From positions 62,001 through 126,000 of the forward strand of contig JABVXV010000175.1 of assembly GCA_013365325.1 (NCBI GenBank): DNA of 64,000 bases. The letters run 5' to 3'. This stretch comes from Dipetalonema caudispina (Eukaryota > Nematoda > Chromadorea > Rhabditida > Onchocercidae). The notes under the pieces were generated by a model. It was given only the letters and a program-made list of their open reading frames with translations, was not told the origin of the DNA and searched no databases. A program made the translations under genes and the position numbers. The first letter of the stretch is position 1, and the number at the start of each line of letters is the position of its first letter. Shown here piece after piece: positions 12,602-33,713 of the stretch.

Positions 12602-15600
12602 CTAAAAGAAAATATTAATTTATTTCAAATACAAAAATTTTTTTTTTTTTATTTATCAGTGAGAGCATTTCAAAATGAATTTTCTGTTATTTGATTATTT
12701 AGTATTGATTATGCAAATGCAAATAGATTATTTGAAAATAAAAATTGCTAACTATTGAACAAATTAGAAGTATTGTCATGATTGTCGATGTTAGCAGTTG
12801 TGGAAAAACAATGATCAAACAATTTAAATGTCAAAGGAATAGTTTAACCAAAATAAAAAGGAGTAATTTCAACATGAAAAACAGGTTTTCGTTATCAAAA
12901 AAAAATAAAGTAAGCGTTAAAAAGCATTAACGTACTTCTCTACATTACTTCCAAAACATCAATTTCATTTCATTCATCAATATTTTAAATTCAAATGCTA
13001 ATTTATACAAAAATTTTTCAGAAAAATATTGGTAATGAAAACGAAATTGAAAAGATTTCGATGTAATTAATGTTGAAATAAATGGTTAAATGCTAATTAA
13101 TATATAAATTAGATCAACTTAATGCAAGCAAATATGCAAGTATAACATTTTGATTAATGATTATATTGTATTTCATTTAAGTTCTATCACTCAATCATTG
13201 CTCATTTTAAAAAATACCGAAAGTTTTAGCGGTGCAGTGTATTTGAGTGCTAACTAACAAAATTTAAATCATACCATTAAAGCATCAACGGTACTTTTTT
13301 GGAATGGAAATAGTTTTTCTCGTTTCAACAATTCTTTGATCGTTCTTCAAATTAAGTTCTAGTCGAAGAGTTAATCGATATATTAATAATTATTGATCAT
13401 AGGTGAATTTGAACTTTAAGTGTTTATGATATATTTCATGGGCGCATATTTGTTATCATTAAAGATTTGAATTCAAGTAAACATTTCATCATTCATTTCT
13501 TGTGATTATTTTAAAAGTAACACTTTTAATACTTTTAACAGATAGTGAAGTGAGACATATTTGATGACAACCATGTCATTTTACATTTATTACAACATAA
13601 ATTACCTTTGAAAATTCAAGACAATTCTTTATGACAAACTTCAATTTCTTGAATTTTTAATTTTTTTTGGTTCAGCTTGCATAGAGCAAAAATTTCGTTA
13701 CAATTTTTACTCTTTTTTATTTTTCATTTAAAAATTTGAGGGAAGTTGTATCAACTCTTTTCCTCACCTTTTCACAGCAAGAGTACCTAGCATTTTACGT
13801 AATTTACGTGAATGTAAAATGATATCAATATTATTTATCAAAATATCAAACAATATATCAATGGTTCCTGAAATAATGAGCATAACATTGGGTACTTTCA
13901 ATTTCATATAAAAAAGTAATCATATGGTATAATTAAATCATGCAATCAATTTGACAAGGAATATTTACCATTTCGTTTGATAAAGAAAATTTGAACTAAA
14001 AGTTACATAGCACACAAAAATTTTTAAAATATAAACAAAAAGATCTTAATTAAACCTAGCTTTAATTTATTCTATCTTTAGCATCATATTTTATTAAAAT
14101 TATTTCTTTGAAGCATGAAATTAAACATATCAAGAAGATAGCCGTTATGTCTATACCTTAACCTTTTCTATAATCGATCAAATGATAAAATAATTTTCAA
14201 CTACTTATTTGACCTTTTCTTCATCATTTCATTCCACTACTCCCATTTGTTGCAATGAAAACCATATCGTATATGAATTTTAATTGATACAGTTCGCATA
14301 AATATCGTACTCGGAATATTTGATCCTAATTTTATAACCTTCTTAATCTACGTTAATTAAGTCTTTCATTTATCAGGGAATCATTAAGTCACTATGATCA
14401 ATAATATTTATGCAGTAATTTTCATTTCCTTTAATTCATTTCATTATTGATAAACAAAAACAAAAATAATAATGCATTCAAATTTCAATAATTTTCGATG
14501 TGTTTTAATTTATTTTACATTTGACTATTCGTTAACAAAAAAAAAAAAAAAAAAAAATGACAATGAATTAAAATTTGAAAAAAAAAAGATTTTAATAGTA
14601 AAAACAGAAAATGATTCACAAAAAAGAATAATTTTTTTACAATCCTTTACAAAAAAAAAAAAAGTTTAATAAATATAAATTGAACTAAACTGATAAATAT
14701 ATAATTCCATTTTCTACCATATACATCTAAATTCAAATTTCCTAGCTAAAAAAAGGAAGCGAACGAATAAACAAATTTCAATGCAAACATTTTCAATTCG
14801 CAATTTATCATTTCGATGATAATATCAATTTCTTCATTTCAAATTAATAAATGCATGTTTAATAGTACAGCAAAAAATGTCATGTACTTTACTTATTTCT
14901 AGCTAATCTTTTTTTGCATTTCTTACTGCATTCTGCTTGTCACATACATCTTGCTGCATGCATTTGCAATTACATATACTCATCATTTTTGTTTGCTTGC
15001 ATATTTTCTCCCTCTTATTTGCACAAATATTAATCATTAAATTTTACAACAAAATCAATTCTTCTAAATCACTCATTTACATTCTGGAAAAAAAAAAACA
15101 ATTCAGGTAATTAAGTTATTTTTGATTTTATTTTATTAGAATTCTAAATTTAATTGTAAATATGATATAGGTACTTTCATGAAATTATTCCTACTTTCTT
15201 TCTTAATTTTATTATATTTTTTTTGCCAATTTACTTTATTTAATTTAATTATTTTGCATAATTTACTACGTTTTAATGTTACTTCATTTAATATCTCAAT
15301 TAATTTTATTAATTAATTAATTTATTGTTCCCATTTACTGCACAAATGATAGCTATTCCTACAAACGTGGAACATTTTCCTATAATTAATATTTTAAAGG
15401 ATATTTGTTCATATTTGATCAAATACAACTAATAATTTGTTGTTTTCATATAGTTAATAGAGGCATTCGAAAATCCTTCTTAATTACTATTTTTCAAATT
15501 TTAATAAGACATCTCGAAGGAAAGTACCACGGGGCAATTCCATATCAAACATAATGATCCAAGCAGATTTATTTTGTGTGAAATAATTTAGAAGGGAAAA

Positions 15601-18600
15601 AAAAAAAAAAAACAAAATTGATGATTGCTTATTTTAATCAGTGCTATTTAATTTTAAAGTGTTGTAAACATATTTTTCGATGGGAAATAAAATTGTCGAT
15701 CATATTTTGTTATTTTAGCATATGTATTTAATTGACTTTCAACTAGTTCATTTTATCAATTACCAATCATATTTTACTATGATAAATTAATCATCTTTCA
15801 TCCTTTATCAATAATTAAATTTGTCGTTGATAAATGTTTCCAAATATTTTGTTAATTTATCCATGAAACACATATAATATATATGTATGCAATATTTTCA
15901 TTTTTTGCAAATGATAAGAAATAAATTTAATTTTTCGATGAAATTTCATTTGTCAACATAAAGACAAGTACACACATATATCTTCTTTATTAAATTCAAA
16001 ATTACAAAACAAATGAATTATTTTTTAAATTTGAAAAAAAAAAACATAATAAGATGATTTATCATTTTATGCTATTGGAAAAAGTTTATTCGTCGTTACC
16101 TTTACATTTGTATTATTCACATTTGATTATAATTTGCAGTAGAATTAATATTTGCTATTTAATTGTAGCATGGAAAAATTTGATTGATAGAAAGGAATAA
16201 ATGAGATAGATGGAAAAAAAAAAGAGATAAAATTGAAGAAATATTTGAATTTCTTATGCAAATTTTAAATGCTATTTCATAGTGGATTAAGTAAAGAGGA
16301 AAAAAGTATAACAGGAAGAAATTTTATTTGAAGAATTTTTAAAAAAATTAATCTTTTTTTTTGCCCTAGCGAAAGGTAACTTTTCTTTTTTTTTTTTTTT
16401 TTTGAACTTTGAAAGTTAAACAAGAAAAAATAATTAATAATATAATACTAAAATTAGGAATAATTATGCATCTGCTCAACAAACTTTCTCCATAAAAAAT
16501 TTGATAAAAAAAAAAAAAAAAAAAAAAAAAATGTTGAAATAGAGAAAATGTGAAACGATTAAATTGTGAAGTAATTATTGTTCTACTTGATAGTATATCA
16601 ACTTTTTCCCATACTTATGTGAAATTTCAAATTTTCTAAACTCATTTCAACTAAATATTCTTAAAATATTCAACAGGATTAATAAGTTACTCGAAATGAA
16701 AACAAATGATAGCGCAACCTATTTATTTTATTTTATTCGAAATTTTTGACAGCTTATACTAAATTTTATTCATTATTTTGTTTTTTTTTTTTTTTTTTTT
16801 TTTTTTTGATGGGTAAAATTTGGCCATTTTCAAGTTTTTTTTTTCTTCAAGATTGCTCAATTCTTAGCCAGGTGAGAAGTTATATTTGTTGATCATTTAG
16901 AAGAAAGCCAATCATTTTAGATTTAGTGATTGTTATTTATTGCTGAATTTTATTGCTATTAAACAGCTGAATGTGCGATCAAAGATCCCACAATGCAAAA
17001 GATAATATTGTTTCAGCTAAATAATAGCAGGTAAATTTAGGCGTATCTTTTTTGACTGCATGTATGATCAGGTATTAAATGTCGTAGTTCTCTGAACTTT
17101 TCTGCAATATCAAAAATATCTTCTCTATTAATCTATTATTTGGCATTGAAATTGCAACATAACAGCTCTTTCATTTTCATATATCGAGCCTGATAAATTC
17201 AAATCAAATTAGCTATATTGGAAGGAAAATTATGGTATTTTTCGTATGTAATTTAATTTGAATAAATTAATAGCTAAAGTAGCTAAGATTAATTGGATAA
17301 GAGAAAAAGTAGCTTGTTTAGGTGATAAAAAAGAGTAATTCATGAATAATATATCAATCACTTATGACATATAATAGTAATTTTGCATTTAAATTATAAA
17401 TAATTTCACGATACTGAACTTTTTCTCATTCTATCTGCTCATCATTTTGTCATTATTTTATAAATTACTCATTTATTTATGCAACTTATTAAATGATGTT
17501 TAGATATGTTAGCTTACATTCAACGAAAGGTAATCTTTAGACATTAATTAGTAAAATATTAATTGATTAAGACAGGATACGTGAAATTGAAGCGTAAAAA
17601 AAAAACGTAAAAGAATTATATAATATGTTCGCAGTAGAAAGAATGTTTATAATCTATGATGAATAAATAATATATTATTTATTTATTTGTTTTCCCTCTG
17701 ATAAAGTTTTCATAAGCTATAAATTTATGATGATAGACATGATAGCTTGACTTGGATCAGCTTTCTGATTCAGTCAATATTAAATGAGAATCAATTAATC
17801 ATATGAGTTAGCAGTGAAGAAAAGATGTGGAAAGAAAACCTGAAAATTGATAAATAAGAAGAGAGATATAAGCAGTATCATCATTTGTAGAGATTGATAG
17901 ATTAAAAGTAAAACTTGAAGAAATTCAATATTAAAAGTAAAACTTGACGAAATTCAATACTATCACGGAACCGTACAATTTTATTTTTCTACAAGTGCAG
18001 AAGATGAAGTATGAGAAGAGAAAGTGTGATAATAATAATAATTCTTTTCGCAATTTATCCTACCGTTTATTACAAAATTTGCTGAAATTTTGTAAATTAA
18101 TTTTTTTTTTTTTTTTGAAATTTTGCAAATTAAGTTATGTTAAATTTGCTGAAATTTTTGTTTTTTTTTTTTCTTTTGAAAAAAAGAAGCCTTGTCTATG
18201 TCTTACTATTATACACAGTGAATAACAATTATATCTTATAAGAGAAATAAGAGATAATTATTACTTACTTGCTACATTCTTATATGTTATGATGATTGAA
18301 AAAATTGCAGAAATTTTTTTAAAAAAGATGAAAAATTGAGATGAACAGAATTTCATTTAAAGTTAGAATTAATCCTTTTTGAGATAATTTTTTTCTTCCT
18401 TTCTTTCTTATGTTAATATGTTGATGCTTGTTAAATTCATCAATTTTATTTCATTTTTTCTTTTTTTTTTCATACTAAAATATCTGAAATGGAATATTTT
18501 TAGCAAGTTTTTTTTTGCATACATAACAATCTTATCAAGTGATAATGAATGATAATTGTAGTGATAAGCTAGTGAAATTATCTACTATGAATGATAAATA

Positions 18601-21600
18601 GTAATTGTTAATTTGTTTGAAGAGATAAAGATGAAATAGGAATTGATAGAGATTATCATTAATCCTGATTCTGATAGCAATTATATCTGTAGTATTAATA
18701 GAATTTATAATCCCTAAATCTGTTAAATATTGCAATGATTCTTTAGATCTATTTTCTAAAAAAAAAAAAAAAAAAAAAAACAACAACTATCATCGTAAAT
18801 ACTATTTGCTGTTACAATAATCTTTCTCAGTTTATGAAACAAAAGATTTAAATGAGAAATTTTGCAAAAAAAAAAAAATTTATTATTATTTTATTAATTT
18901 TGCTCTATTAAATTAAAATCACTTCCTGTTGCTTCCAATAATTTTTTTCTTTTTTTGTTTCAAAAAAAAAAAATAATAATAATGAACTGTTTCAATTTGT
19001 TTTCAGTTCGTAGATTTTGAAAAAATGATTTGAAAAATTATGGAGAGTCTGTTTTTTTTTGAAAAATTATTGAAATATTATAAAAATTAAAATATGCTAT
19101 AATTTGATTTGTGAAATTTATTGAAATTTTTTTTTTTTTTTTGTAAAAATAAATGAATTTCAGAAATGAATGAGAAGTTTTTTTTTATGTGTATTTCCAA
19201 TGATTGATCAATTCTTAAATAGAAATTGTTCTAAAAAATGATTATGTCTGTCCGCATTTTTTTGCCTTCGCTATTTAATGAACTTCAACAAAATATAATT
19301 GATATTTTTGTTGATAAAATATGAATTATCAAATATGCTTTTATCTTTTGCCTACTATTTGCTTATTCCTAATATAATATTTAATAAAATTATTTTTTTT
19401 CCAATTCTTATCAGTTGATTATTCATCTTTTTTAATATTATCTCAAAAATCACTGAAGTTCCTCTTGGATCCCTCATAATTTCAATTGCTGAAATTACTA
19501 AATATGATTTTATTTTTTTTTTTTTTTTTTTTTTTAGCATTTATAAAATAAACTATATTGGTAGTTATAATGATGAGGAAATACCGAATTTATTAGCAAA
19601 AAATTAATTAACTCTTAGATAAACTTATTAATTTGAACATTTGTCGATACATTTGTTGAAACATTTATTTCGCTGCATTTTTCAATAGTTAGAGAAGAAA
19701 GAATTTTGAATTGATTTCAAGCTCTTAAAAAATATCTGTGGGAATGGTTTCGTTTCTAGATATTTTTAAGAAATTTAATTTATTGAACATAGAAAATAAT
19801 AACAGCATGAAAGGAATTTAATGATCCAAGGCTTTTTTTTTTTTTTCTTTTAAAATTTCCATTTTGAAATGATGGGGACCTTTTCATGCTTTAATGTTCA
19901 CTTCTTTCAAAGATTTTTTTCATTTAAGTGCTTAGCAATTTAACGAATTGATTATTAACTCAAAGGCTCTGTCAAGATCCTCTTCAAAAAAAAAAAAAAA
20001 AAAATAGATTTCGATTTTTCAAGTCTGAAAAATTTTTTTTTACAATTTTATTTCAAAGATATATAAAAAATTTCTTAGAGTTTTTTTCTTTTTTTTTTTT
20101 TTCACTAATATTCTGTCGTTAAATAGAAATTAAAAGTTAAACTTTTTCTTAGCTGCTACTATCAAAATTATCAAATCTTTTAGGGTTAAAGCAAAGAATG
20201 AAGAAATTCCATGCACCGCGAATAGTATAAATTTGAAATATTGAATTAATTAAAAATTGTTGCAAGAGGAAGCATTTTTATAGCAGAAATTGGTTTTGAC
20301 AAGCGATCAATTTCATTGAATTATTAATTTTAAATTCATTTCTACAAGATTATTCTTGCATTTTAAATTAGCTCAATTTATCGATATTCCTTTCTTGGAT
20401 TATTCTCCGCCTGTAAAATGGAAATTATATTTAAACTACTTCAAATTTATTCCGATCAAAACTTTTTGCATCAGTACGATATGCTTACTTTGCAAATTTA
20501 TCGCATCTTATCTTTTATGAATGGATTTTTAAGTTTTTTTGCTTTTTCATCTTTCTTATTTACATTAAGTTTTCATTCTCAAACAATTGCCAAAATACGA
20601 AAAGAGAATATAACATTAATAAAAATTTAAATTTTCAGAAAATTATTTTAACATTCGGATTTGTTGCAATTTTTACTAAAAAAAAAAAAAAAAATTGAAA
20701 ATTTGCAATTATTTTGTGTTAATATTATACTTTTTAGCATTTAAAAATTATTGCTAAACTTCTTCATACAAATGTTGCATATTTATCAATTCGATAAATA
20801 CCGCTTCTTCGTTTTTTTTTTTTTTTTTTTTTTTTTTACTATGCTTAATTTATATCACATAAATTAATTTGAATTGAATCATTAATTAATTCTATATGAA
20901 TCTTAAGAATTAGCACAAAAGTTACTGTTTCCTCTAAAAGCTATTCATTGAGCTTATAAGAAAGACTAATAAAGATGAATTTTACATTATTTTGTTTTAT
21001 TAAATCAGAATTTGAATGAATGAATAACATTGATGATTAGCTATTCTTACCGAATTAACTTAACCCAATCGTTTGTAACAAATTGTCGAAATTCCTGTTA
21101 GTCTTTTCATTTTTTTTTTTTTTCTTCTAATAATTCTTTTTAAGTACAATTCCGCTTTGCTTAAATCATTTTTCTTTTTTTTTTCAAGTGGATATGTCAA
21201 AATTAAATTGATAAAAAAGTTACAACTTCCTTTCATATTGCAGAAATATCTTCTTTGAACTAATAAAATGAACAGCAAATTGATATATCAAAAAATCAGG
21301 TTTATAGAATAAATGATCAAACAAGAAAGGAAAAAAGTGACAAATATCAGAAAATATCCGTTAGCTATTAATGAGCCTAACTTGTCCAATTTCAAAAGTA
21401 TAATAAGTTTAACCTAACAATTCATAGCAAGAATTGAAGAATAACAATGATTATAATAGTGCAGTTGTAATTTTTAAAAATTATTTAACACAATGAAATG
21501 TGTGAACAGAGAAGTGGAAGTTAATAAGTAGATTGAAGGATATGTAAAACAGATATATCACTTACTTTAAAGATATGTAAAAAATGTTACTACAAAAATG

Positions 21601-22444
21601 TTACTACACCAAATGTTACTACAGTATAGCTAAAAAAAGATATAACAGAATAGATTTACCGCTGAACTTATTTTTTTATCATTTAGTGAAATTTTAACAT
21701 CTCATTCTGCTCATTAAAGTATTTTTATTGAAGGTTTGAATTCATTTGAAGTGATAATTTCCAATGTTTAATTGCAAGTTTTTAGCTATACTATAGTAAC
21801 ATTTGGCTAAGTTTTAAGTTATTCAGAGATACATTCCCATTTATTTTTTTGACAATCTGAATCCAAGCTGGTTTTTGAAAGAATTAACTAAATACAAACA
21901 GGAATTGCTTCATTTTCAAAGGAAATTAATAAATTTCAAACTTTCTAAAGCCTATGAATGCTTTGATAAAATGAATTTAAACATTTTATTGATAAAGAGA
22001 TTAGGTAAAATATGACGTTTGCGCAGGGTATCCCATGATAAAGTAATATTTTAATAGATAACAATGAAGCACTGATAACTCTAATAATTATCAAATTATT
22101 ATATTAGTCTTTCTTTTTGCTTTCGTTGTTGTATTTATGAGACAAATAGTTTAGCTTAATATATTCAAAATTTAGTAAATCATAAAACAATATATGTTAA
22201 TGATTGCAATAAATTACTCTTTTTACTTGCAAGTTAATTTCAAACAATTTTATAAAATTTTATTGGAAAAATAGAATTGGATAAAAATATTCATTGCATT
22301 TATTCTATTTTTTTCTTCATTTCGATCATATATTTAATAATTTCAGATCAGAATATTTGCATAAAATCTTGCACTGTTAATTGCTCTCGAAAATAGTTTA
22401 TTACAATTGTGCTCTTTAAATTTGACAAATGTATTAAAATTTGA
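12602..22444. other. Gene desert rich in A/T homopolymers
   Basis: About 9.8 kb with no exon I can support. It contains many mononucleotide runs, including 26 A at 16506-16531 and 27 T at 16781-16807. A short inverted-repeat element lies at 21609-21806. Open frames here are built of AT-rich low-complexity codons. The missing first exon of the cysteine-rich gene may lie at the left end. Confidence 0.55.
21609..21806. repeat. MITE-like element with 28 bp terminal inverted repeats
   Basis: The ends 21609-21636 and 21779-21806 are reverse complements over 28 bp with one mismatch (CCAAATGTTACTACAGTATA versus its partner). They enclose 142 bp of non-coding AT-rich DNA. Just left, the motif ATGTTACTAC occurs twice more (21591-21609). 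No clear target-site duplication was seen. Confidence 0.55.
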
Positions 22445-29846
<7,402 letters not shown>

Positions 29847-30033
29847 CTTTATTTCAACAAAATCAGGTAAGAAGGAACTCAATGTGATACAGTGATTTTA
29901 TGTGTCATTTGTTATCAATTATAAATTACTGTATGCAAATAATATCACTTATTGAATTGGACTAGTATATAGGAGGATTTTACGGTATGATGCTAACAAT
30001 CAAACTATTCTAGAATTCGATGGAATTCGATAT

Positions 30034-30199
30034 AGCCTAGCTTTATTTGATGAAGATAGAAAATAAGAGTCTAGCTTTATTTGATGAATATGGAAAATAA
30101 TAGCTTAGCTTTATTTGATGAATATGGAAAATAATAGCTTAGCTTTATTTGATGAATATGGAAAATAATAGCTTAGTTTTATTTGATAAACATGGAAAA
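30034..30199. repeat. 34 bp tandem repeat, about five copies
   Basis: The unit is TTAGCTTTATTTGATGAATA followed by TGGAAAATAATAGC. The middle copies are identical and the outer ones degenerate. It starts 188 bp after the globin stop codon, possibly in its 3' UTR. Confidence 0.9.
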
Positions 30200-31283
30200 T
30201 ATATGTTTCACTATATTTTAGTATTTCCATCTAACTAATAAGTCGGCACTTTCTATGATATCCTCAGCTTAAGTTTCAACGCTAAAAATTTCCTTCTTTG
30301 GCCAAAATGATAAATAATAAAATGGTTTTCAACAATTTAGGCTACACATATTATTGCATTCCTATTTGTGTTATTTTTTTTTTTTTTTTTTTTTTTTTGC
30401 TTTTTCCTTCATTGAAGAAATTTCTTCGTTTGAATCAGATTTTATGTTGCAAAATTGATTTCTCCACGATATTGTTGTTAGATAAGAACGAAAGCATATT
30501 TTAACTATATTTCATTGCTATTGTTGGTATGCGTAATTGTCTTCACAATGATACATTTAAACTAAAACATTTTCCTATCCATCCATCCATTCAACTATTC
30601 ATTATTGCAGTTTAATCACATGCAAATGCATGCATGCATGTATGCATGCAGGCACATTTATACATATATATGCGTATAAACATACTTGTACTTTCATAAA
30701 TTTGTATAAATATTATATTGGCAGTGTTATATTACAATAAATATGCTAGAATGATTAACATATTCGTTTTTTGTATTTCATACTTTCTTCTATGTTTCAT
30801 CCTTGTATTGATAATTGGCTTCATTATTTAATTATCATTTACAAATAGAACAAAAAGTTGTATTTACTTCAAATAGGTAGGAATATTTTTTGTAACATCA
30901 ATTGCTTTCATGTCCTCTCATTATCTATCATTTTACATGAAATTAATTGATTATTAAATTATGCAAAATTAATTGAATAATTGACAATATTTTGCTTACA
31001 AATTGTATGATTTGTAGGATGTATACAGCGGGTAAAAGATATTTCGAATTGTGATAACTTGCAGGCAGAAATATCGGTAATGTAGAAATGAATAAAGAAA
31101 TCATATAAATATAAATATATATGATATGAGGGAAAATTGATACGTATATATCAATGATGACTTACATAATTTATGATCAAAAGCAAATTTTTAAGCATAA
31201 AATGGAAATGTAATACTTAATATGATACTTACAAATATTAGTCAAAAATCGATCTAATTCCATTTATTTTTCACTTTCAAAAA

Positions 31284-31315
<32 letters not shown>

Positions 31316-31928
31316 GAAAAAAAAAGAAAAGAATGAAACAATAAGTGAAGTGAAACGTAAATTATCAGAATTTGTCTTCAGAATGACGATTAGTTCGTTG
31401 TAATCTGCTTTCAGAATCCATTTGAAGTCAATATTTATTTTTCATCATAAATCTTCTGTATAACTAGAAATGATTAGATGAAAAAAAAAAAAAGGAATTG
31501 CATATGATGTTATCATAATTAAGAAGAGTAGAAATAACTACAGATTCTATCGCCAGAAGTAAATTTTGTAATTGCAGTTTGCTTCTATAAGATAATGATT
31601 GTTCATATTGTACTCAGCTAATGAATAAGTTGTATTGAAAAGTATTCTCATTTAACATTATTACTTGTAGTTGTTACCCATTGGAAGATAAATACTTTCT
31701 TTATCATTAGAATATGCCAATTTTAGGTTGATTTACGCATTTAATTGATAATCGACATATAGTTTACGATATTGAATGAATATATTAGAGTGAATTAAAT
31801 TAAAATTAGCAAACTAACTAATATAAACTATCAAAAAATAAAATCATTATAATGAAAAAATAAAAATAAAAACACTTGTGGGATTGTTTATTTACATATC
31901 GTGGCCGTATTAATCGTAATCTCGGGTA

Positions 31929-32150
31929 CTAGAGCGGGATAGAGAATGTGAGGGTGTAGTAAACGGAGGTGTTGATATGGGATAATTCGCGGGAGTTGCG
32001 AGATTTTGGAGCACATATCACTAACAGTACTAGTACAGTTACATTGTATAACAAGCTACTTAGCATTTCATTCTTGTTGGATGGCAAATTCGATGATTTA
32101 ACGGTTAACGGTTTTTGTGGATACGGAAAAGGATGGATAATACTTACCAA
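31929..32150 (-). other. Unresolved open frame in a GC-richer island
   Basis: A minus-strand frame of 73 codons has balanced codon use (CCG, TCC, ACC) and one hydrophobic segment (VTVLVLLVICA). It has no ATG; its first codons overlap a strong donor-like site (G|GTAAGT), and an AATAAA lies about 40 bp past its stop. The plus strand is also open over 31969-32175. It could be the last exon of an unrecognised gene or chance. No homology was recognised. Confidence 0.25.
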
Positions 32151-32270
32151 AATGGATAATGAATACGATAAATGATTTGTAATCTATTTGAACAAATTTA
32201 AATAGTACAGGAGAATTATGCAAATAGTTAAATAGATGGGAATATTCCTTCGACTTCGAACAATTTCTTA

Positions 32271-32304
32271 CCTTTCATTATCACTTCATAGTGATAATGA
32301 AAGG
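32271..32304. repeat. Perfect 15 bp hairpin before GET1
   Basis: CCTTTCATTATCACT (32271-32285) pairs exactly with 32290-32304 round a TCAT loop. It ends 55 bp before the GET1 start codon, upstream of the splice acceptor. Confidence 0.85.
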
Positions 32305-32358
32305 AATATATTAAACAAAGTGGAATAAATGGTTAAAAATATTTTGCTTGCAGATTAT

Positions 32359-33713
32359 ATGGCTTGCTTAACAGTCGTTGATATAATTAGTCGATGGAAT
32401 GCTGACAGATTTGGTATTTTAGCATGCTTCGTTGCAGTATTTACATTCACATATTGGATGACATTAGCACGATGGCTTACAGCAAAGGTTAGTTTTTAAT
32501 TTAAGGTTGCCTTTAAAATCTGTGTCACTTTATGAACTGTTACTGGAATAAATACGAATCAGTTGAAAAATTTCCTCAAAGTTCAAGAAAAATCTGAAAT
32601 TGCATTTTTTTTTTAGTTGAAACCTTTACTACCTCGAGGGGTTCGTCGTAATGCAGTGGATTCTCGAATCGAAGCTTTGGCTTTGAAGGTGAGGGAGATT
32701 AAATCTGACTTGGATGCACTCTCACCAACAGCTCAGTTTGCTGCCTATTTTAAGAAGGAACGAAGTTTGAAACAGCTATTGGCAGAACTGAATGCCTTAA
32801 GTAACTTCTTTTTACACCAACAATTTTTTTCTCTTATTTGAAATTTACCGCGCAATTACTCATACATGATCTAGCTGCTTGGCTTCAACTGACAGACTGA
32901 TTCGAAAATTTTCTTTAAATGGATTCACCACCAAAAGATGATGACCGCAATGGCGAGCGATTTTACACTACACTTATGTCTTTTTGAGAATTAAATATGA
33001 AATGAATTGATGTACGAAGAATTGTTACCTTAATAATTTATTTGTTCCAATTATTTACAGCTATGGAACGCGAGAGAAATTCTGGCCTAACATCCACGTT
33101 GTTATTGGTTGTTAGCGGAATATTTGTGCAATTGATAGCTGTTTCATTGATGTTTTACTCTCGTAATGTTATAGTTGGACATATTAATTCCACGTATTTT
33201 TGGCCATTCAACTTTTTATTATATATTCCTAATTTTTCGGCACCGACAAATGGTAATGACAATACTGAAGGTAGGATCCATTGAAGATTGGACACACTTG
33301 TATAACAAGATGATAATAAATTATGGTATCGATAGATTGCTCTTAATTGGTTGTTGTCAACTAGGAGTTATGTTCTAACGTAGAAAATGTTATGAAATTT
33401 GGAATTGATTATGGGAAGGAAATGCCATCATCTTATATTTCTGGTTGTTTACTTGAATCTCGAGGATTTCAATAAATTTTTTTTGGATTTCAGGGACACC
33501 CGTGACGCTTTTCGCATTTCTTTCACTTGTATCATTTGTTTGGCAGAATGCATACTCAAGAGCAGGTAATGGCACGAAATTTAAGGTATTATGATACGAA
33601 CAGCTGATTTCAGATATCTTCATCGTTGATCTCTCATCATCTTTAACGCAGATTTGTTCATATTATTTATTCTTTTTCTTACAGCTGAAAGAAATTCCTC
33701 AAATGTCAGGTAA
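32359..33713 (+). CDS. get1: GET1/WRB-like ER receptor for tail-anchored proteins
   Basis: Five exons (32359-32487, 32617-32800, 33061-33270, 33494-33565, 33685-33713) join in phase to 207 residues. The layout is that of GET1/WRB/CHD5: a hydrophobic segment at about 17-35, a basic coiled coil at 51-110 (SRIEALALKVREIKSDL and FAAYFKKERSLKQLLAEL), then hydrophobic segments at about 115-136 and 177-191. In other eukaryotes the coiled coil binds the GET3 ATPase and, with GET2/CAML, inserts tail-anchored proteins into the ER membrane. The start is the ATG five bases after a TTGCAG acceptor, which looks like a spliced-leader site. The stop comes from reading through AGGTAAGG at the end of the last exon, a sequence that also resembles a donor. 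Confidence 0.82.

Larger units (their letters stand above)
29847..32358. other. Intergenic region between the globin and GET1 genes
   Basis: Contains a 34 bp tandem repeat (30034-30199), a TGCA-rich run (about 30618-30650), a 28-base poly(A) at 31279-31306 and a less AT-rich island at 31900-32170 with open frames on both strands. A perfect hairpin sits at 32271-32304 just before GET1. No gene can be confirmed. Confidence 0.55.

Noticed and set aside
12745..12930. Plus-strand frame with SSCGKT, resembling a P-loop GTPase start
   Set aside because: Only six residues resemble the motif. The rest is Lys/Asn-rich, with no further GTPase motif and no splice partners.
18535..18786. Minus-strand frame beginning with a poly-Phe run
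   Set aside because: The start is a poly(A) tract read in reverse; the rest is low-complexity.
30618..30650. TGCATGCA run, considered as a binding-site cluster
   Set aside because: It is a simple tetranucleotide repeat; nothing else supports a regulatory role.
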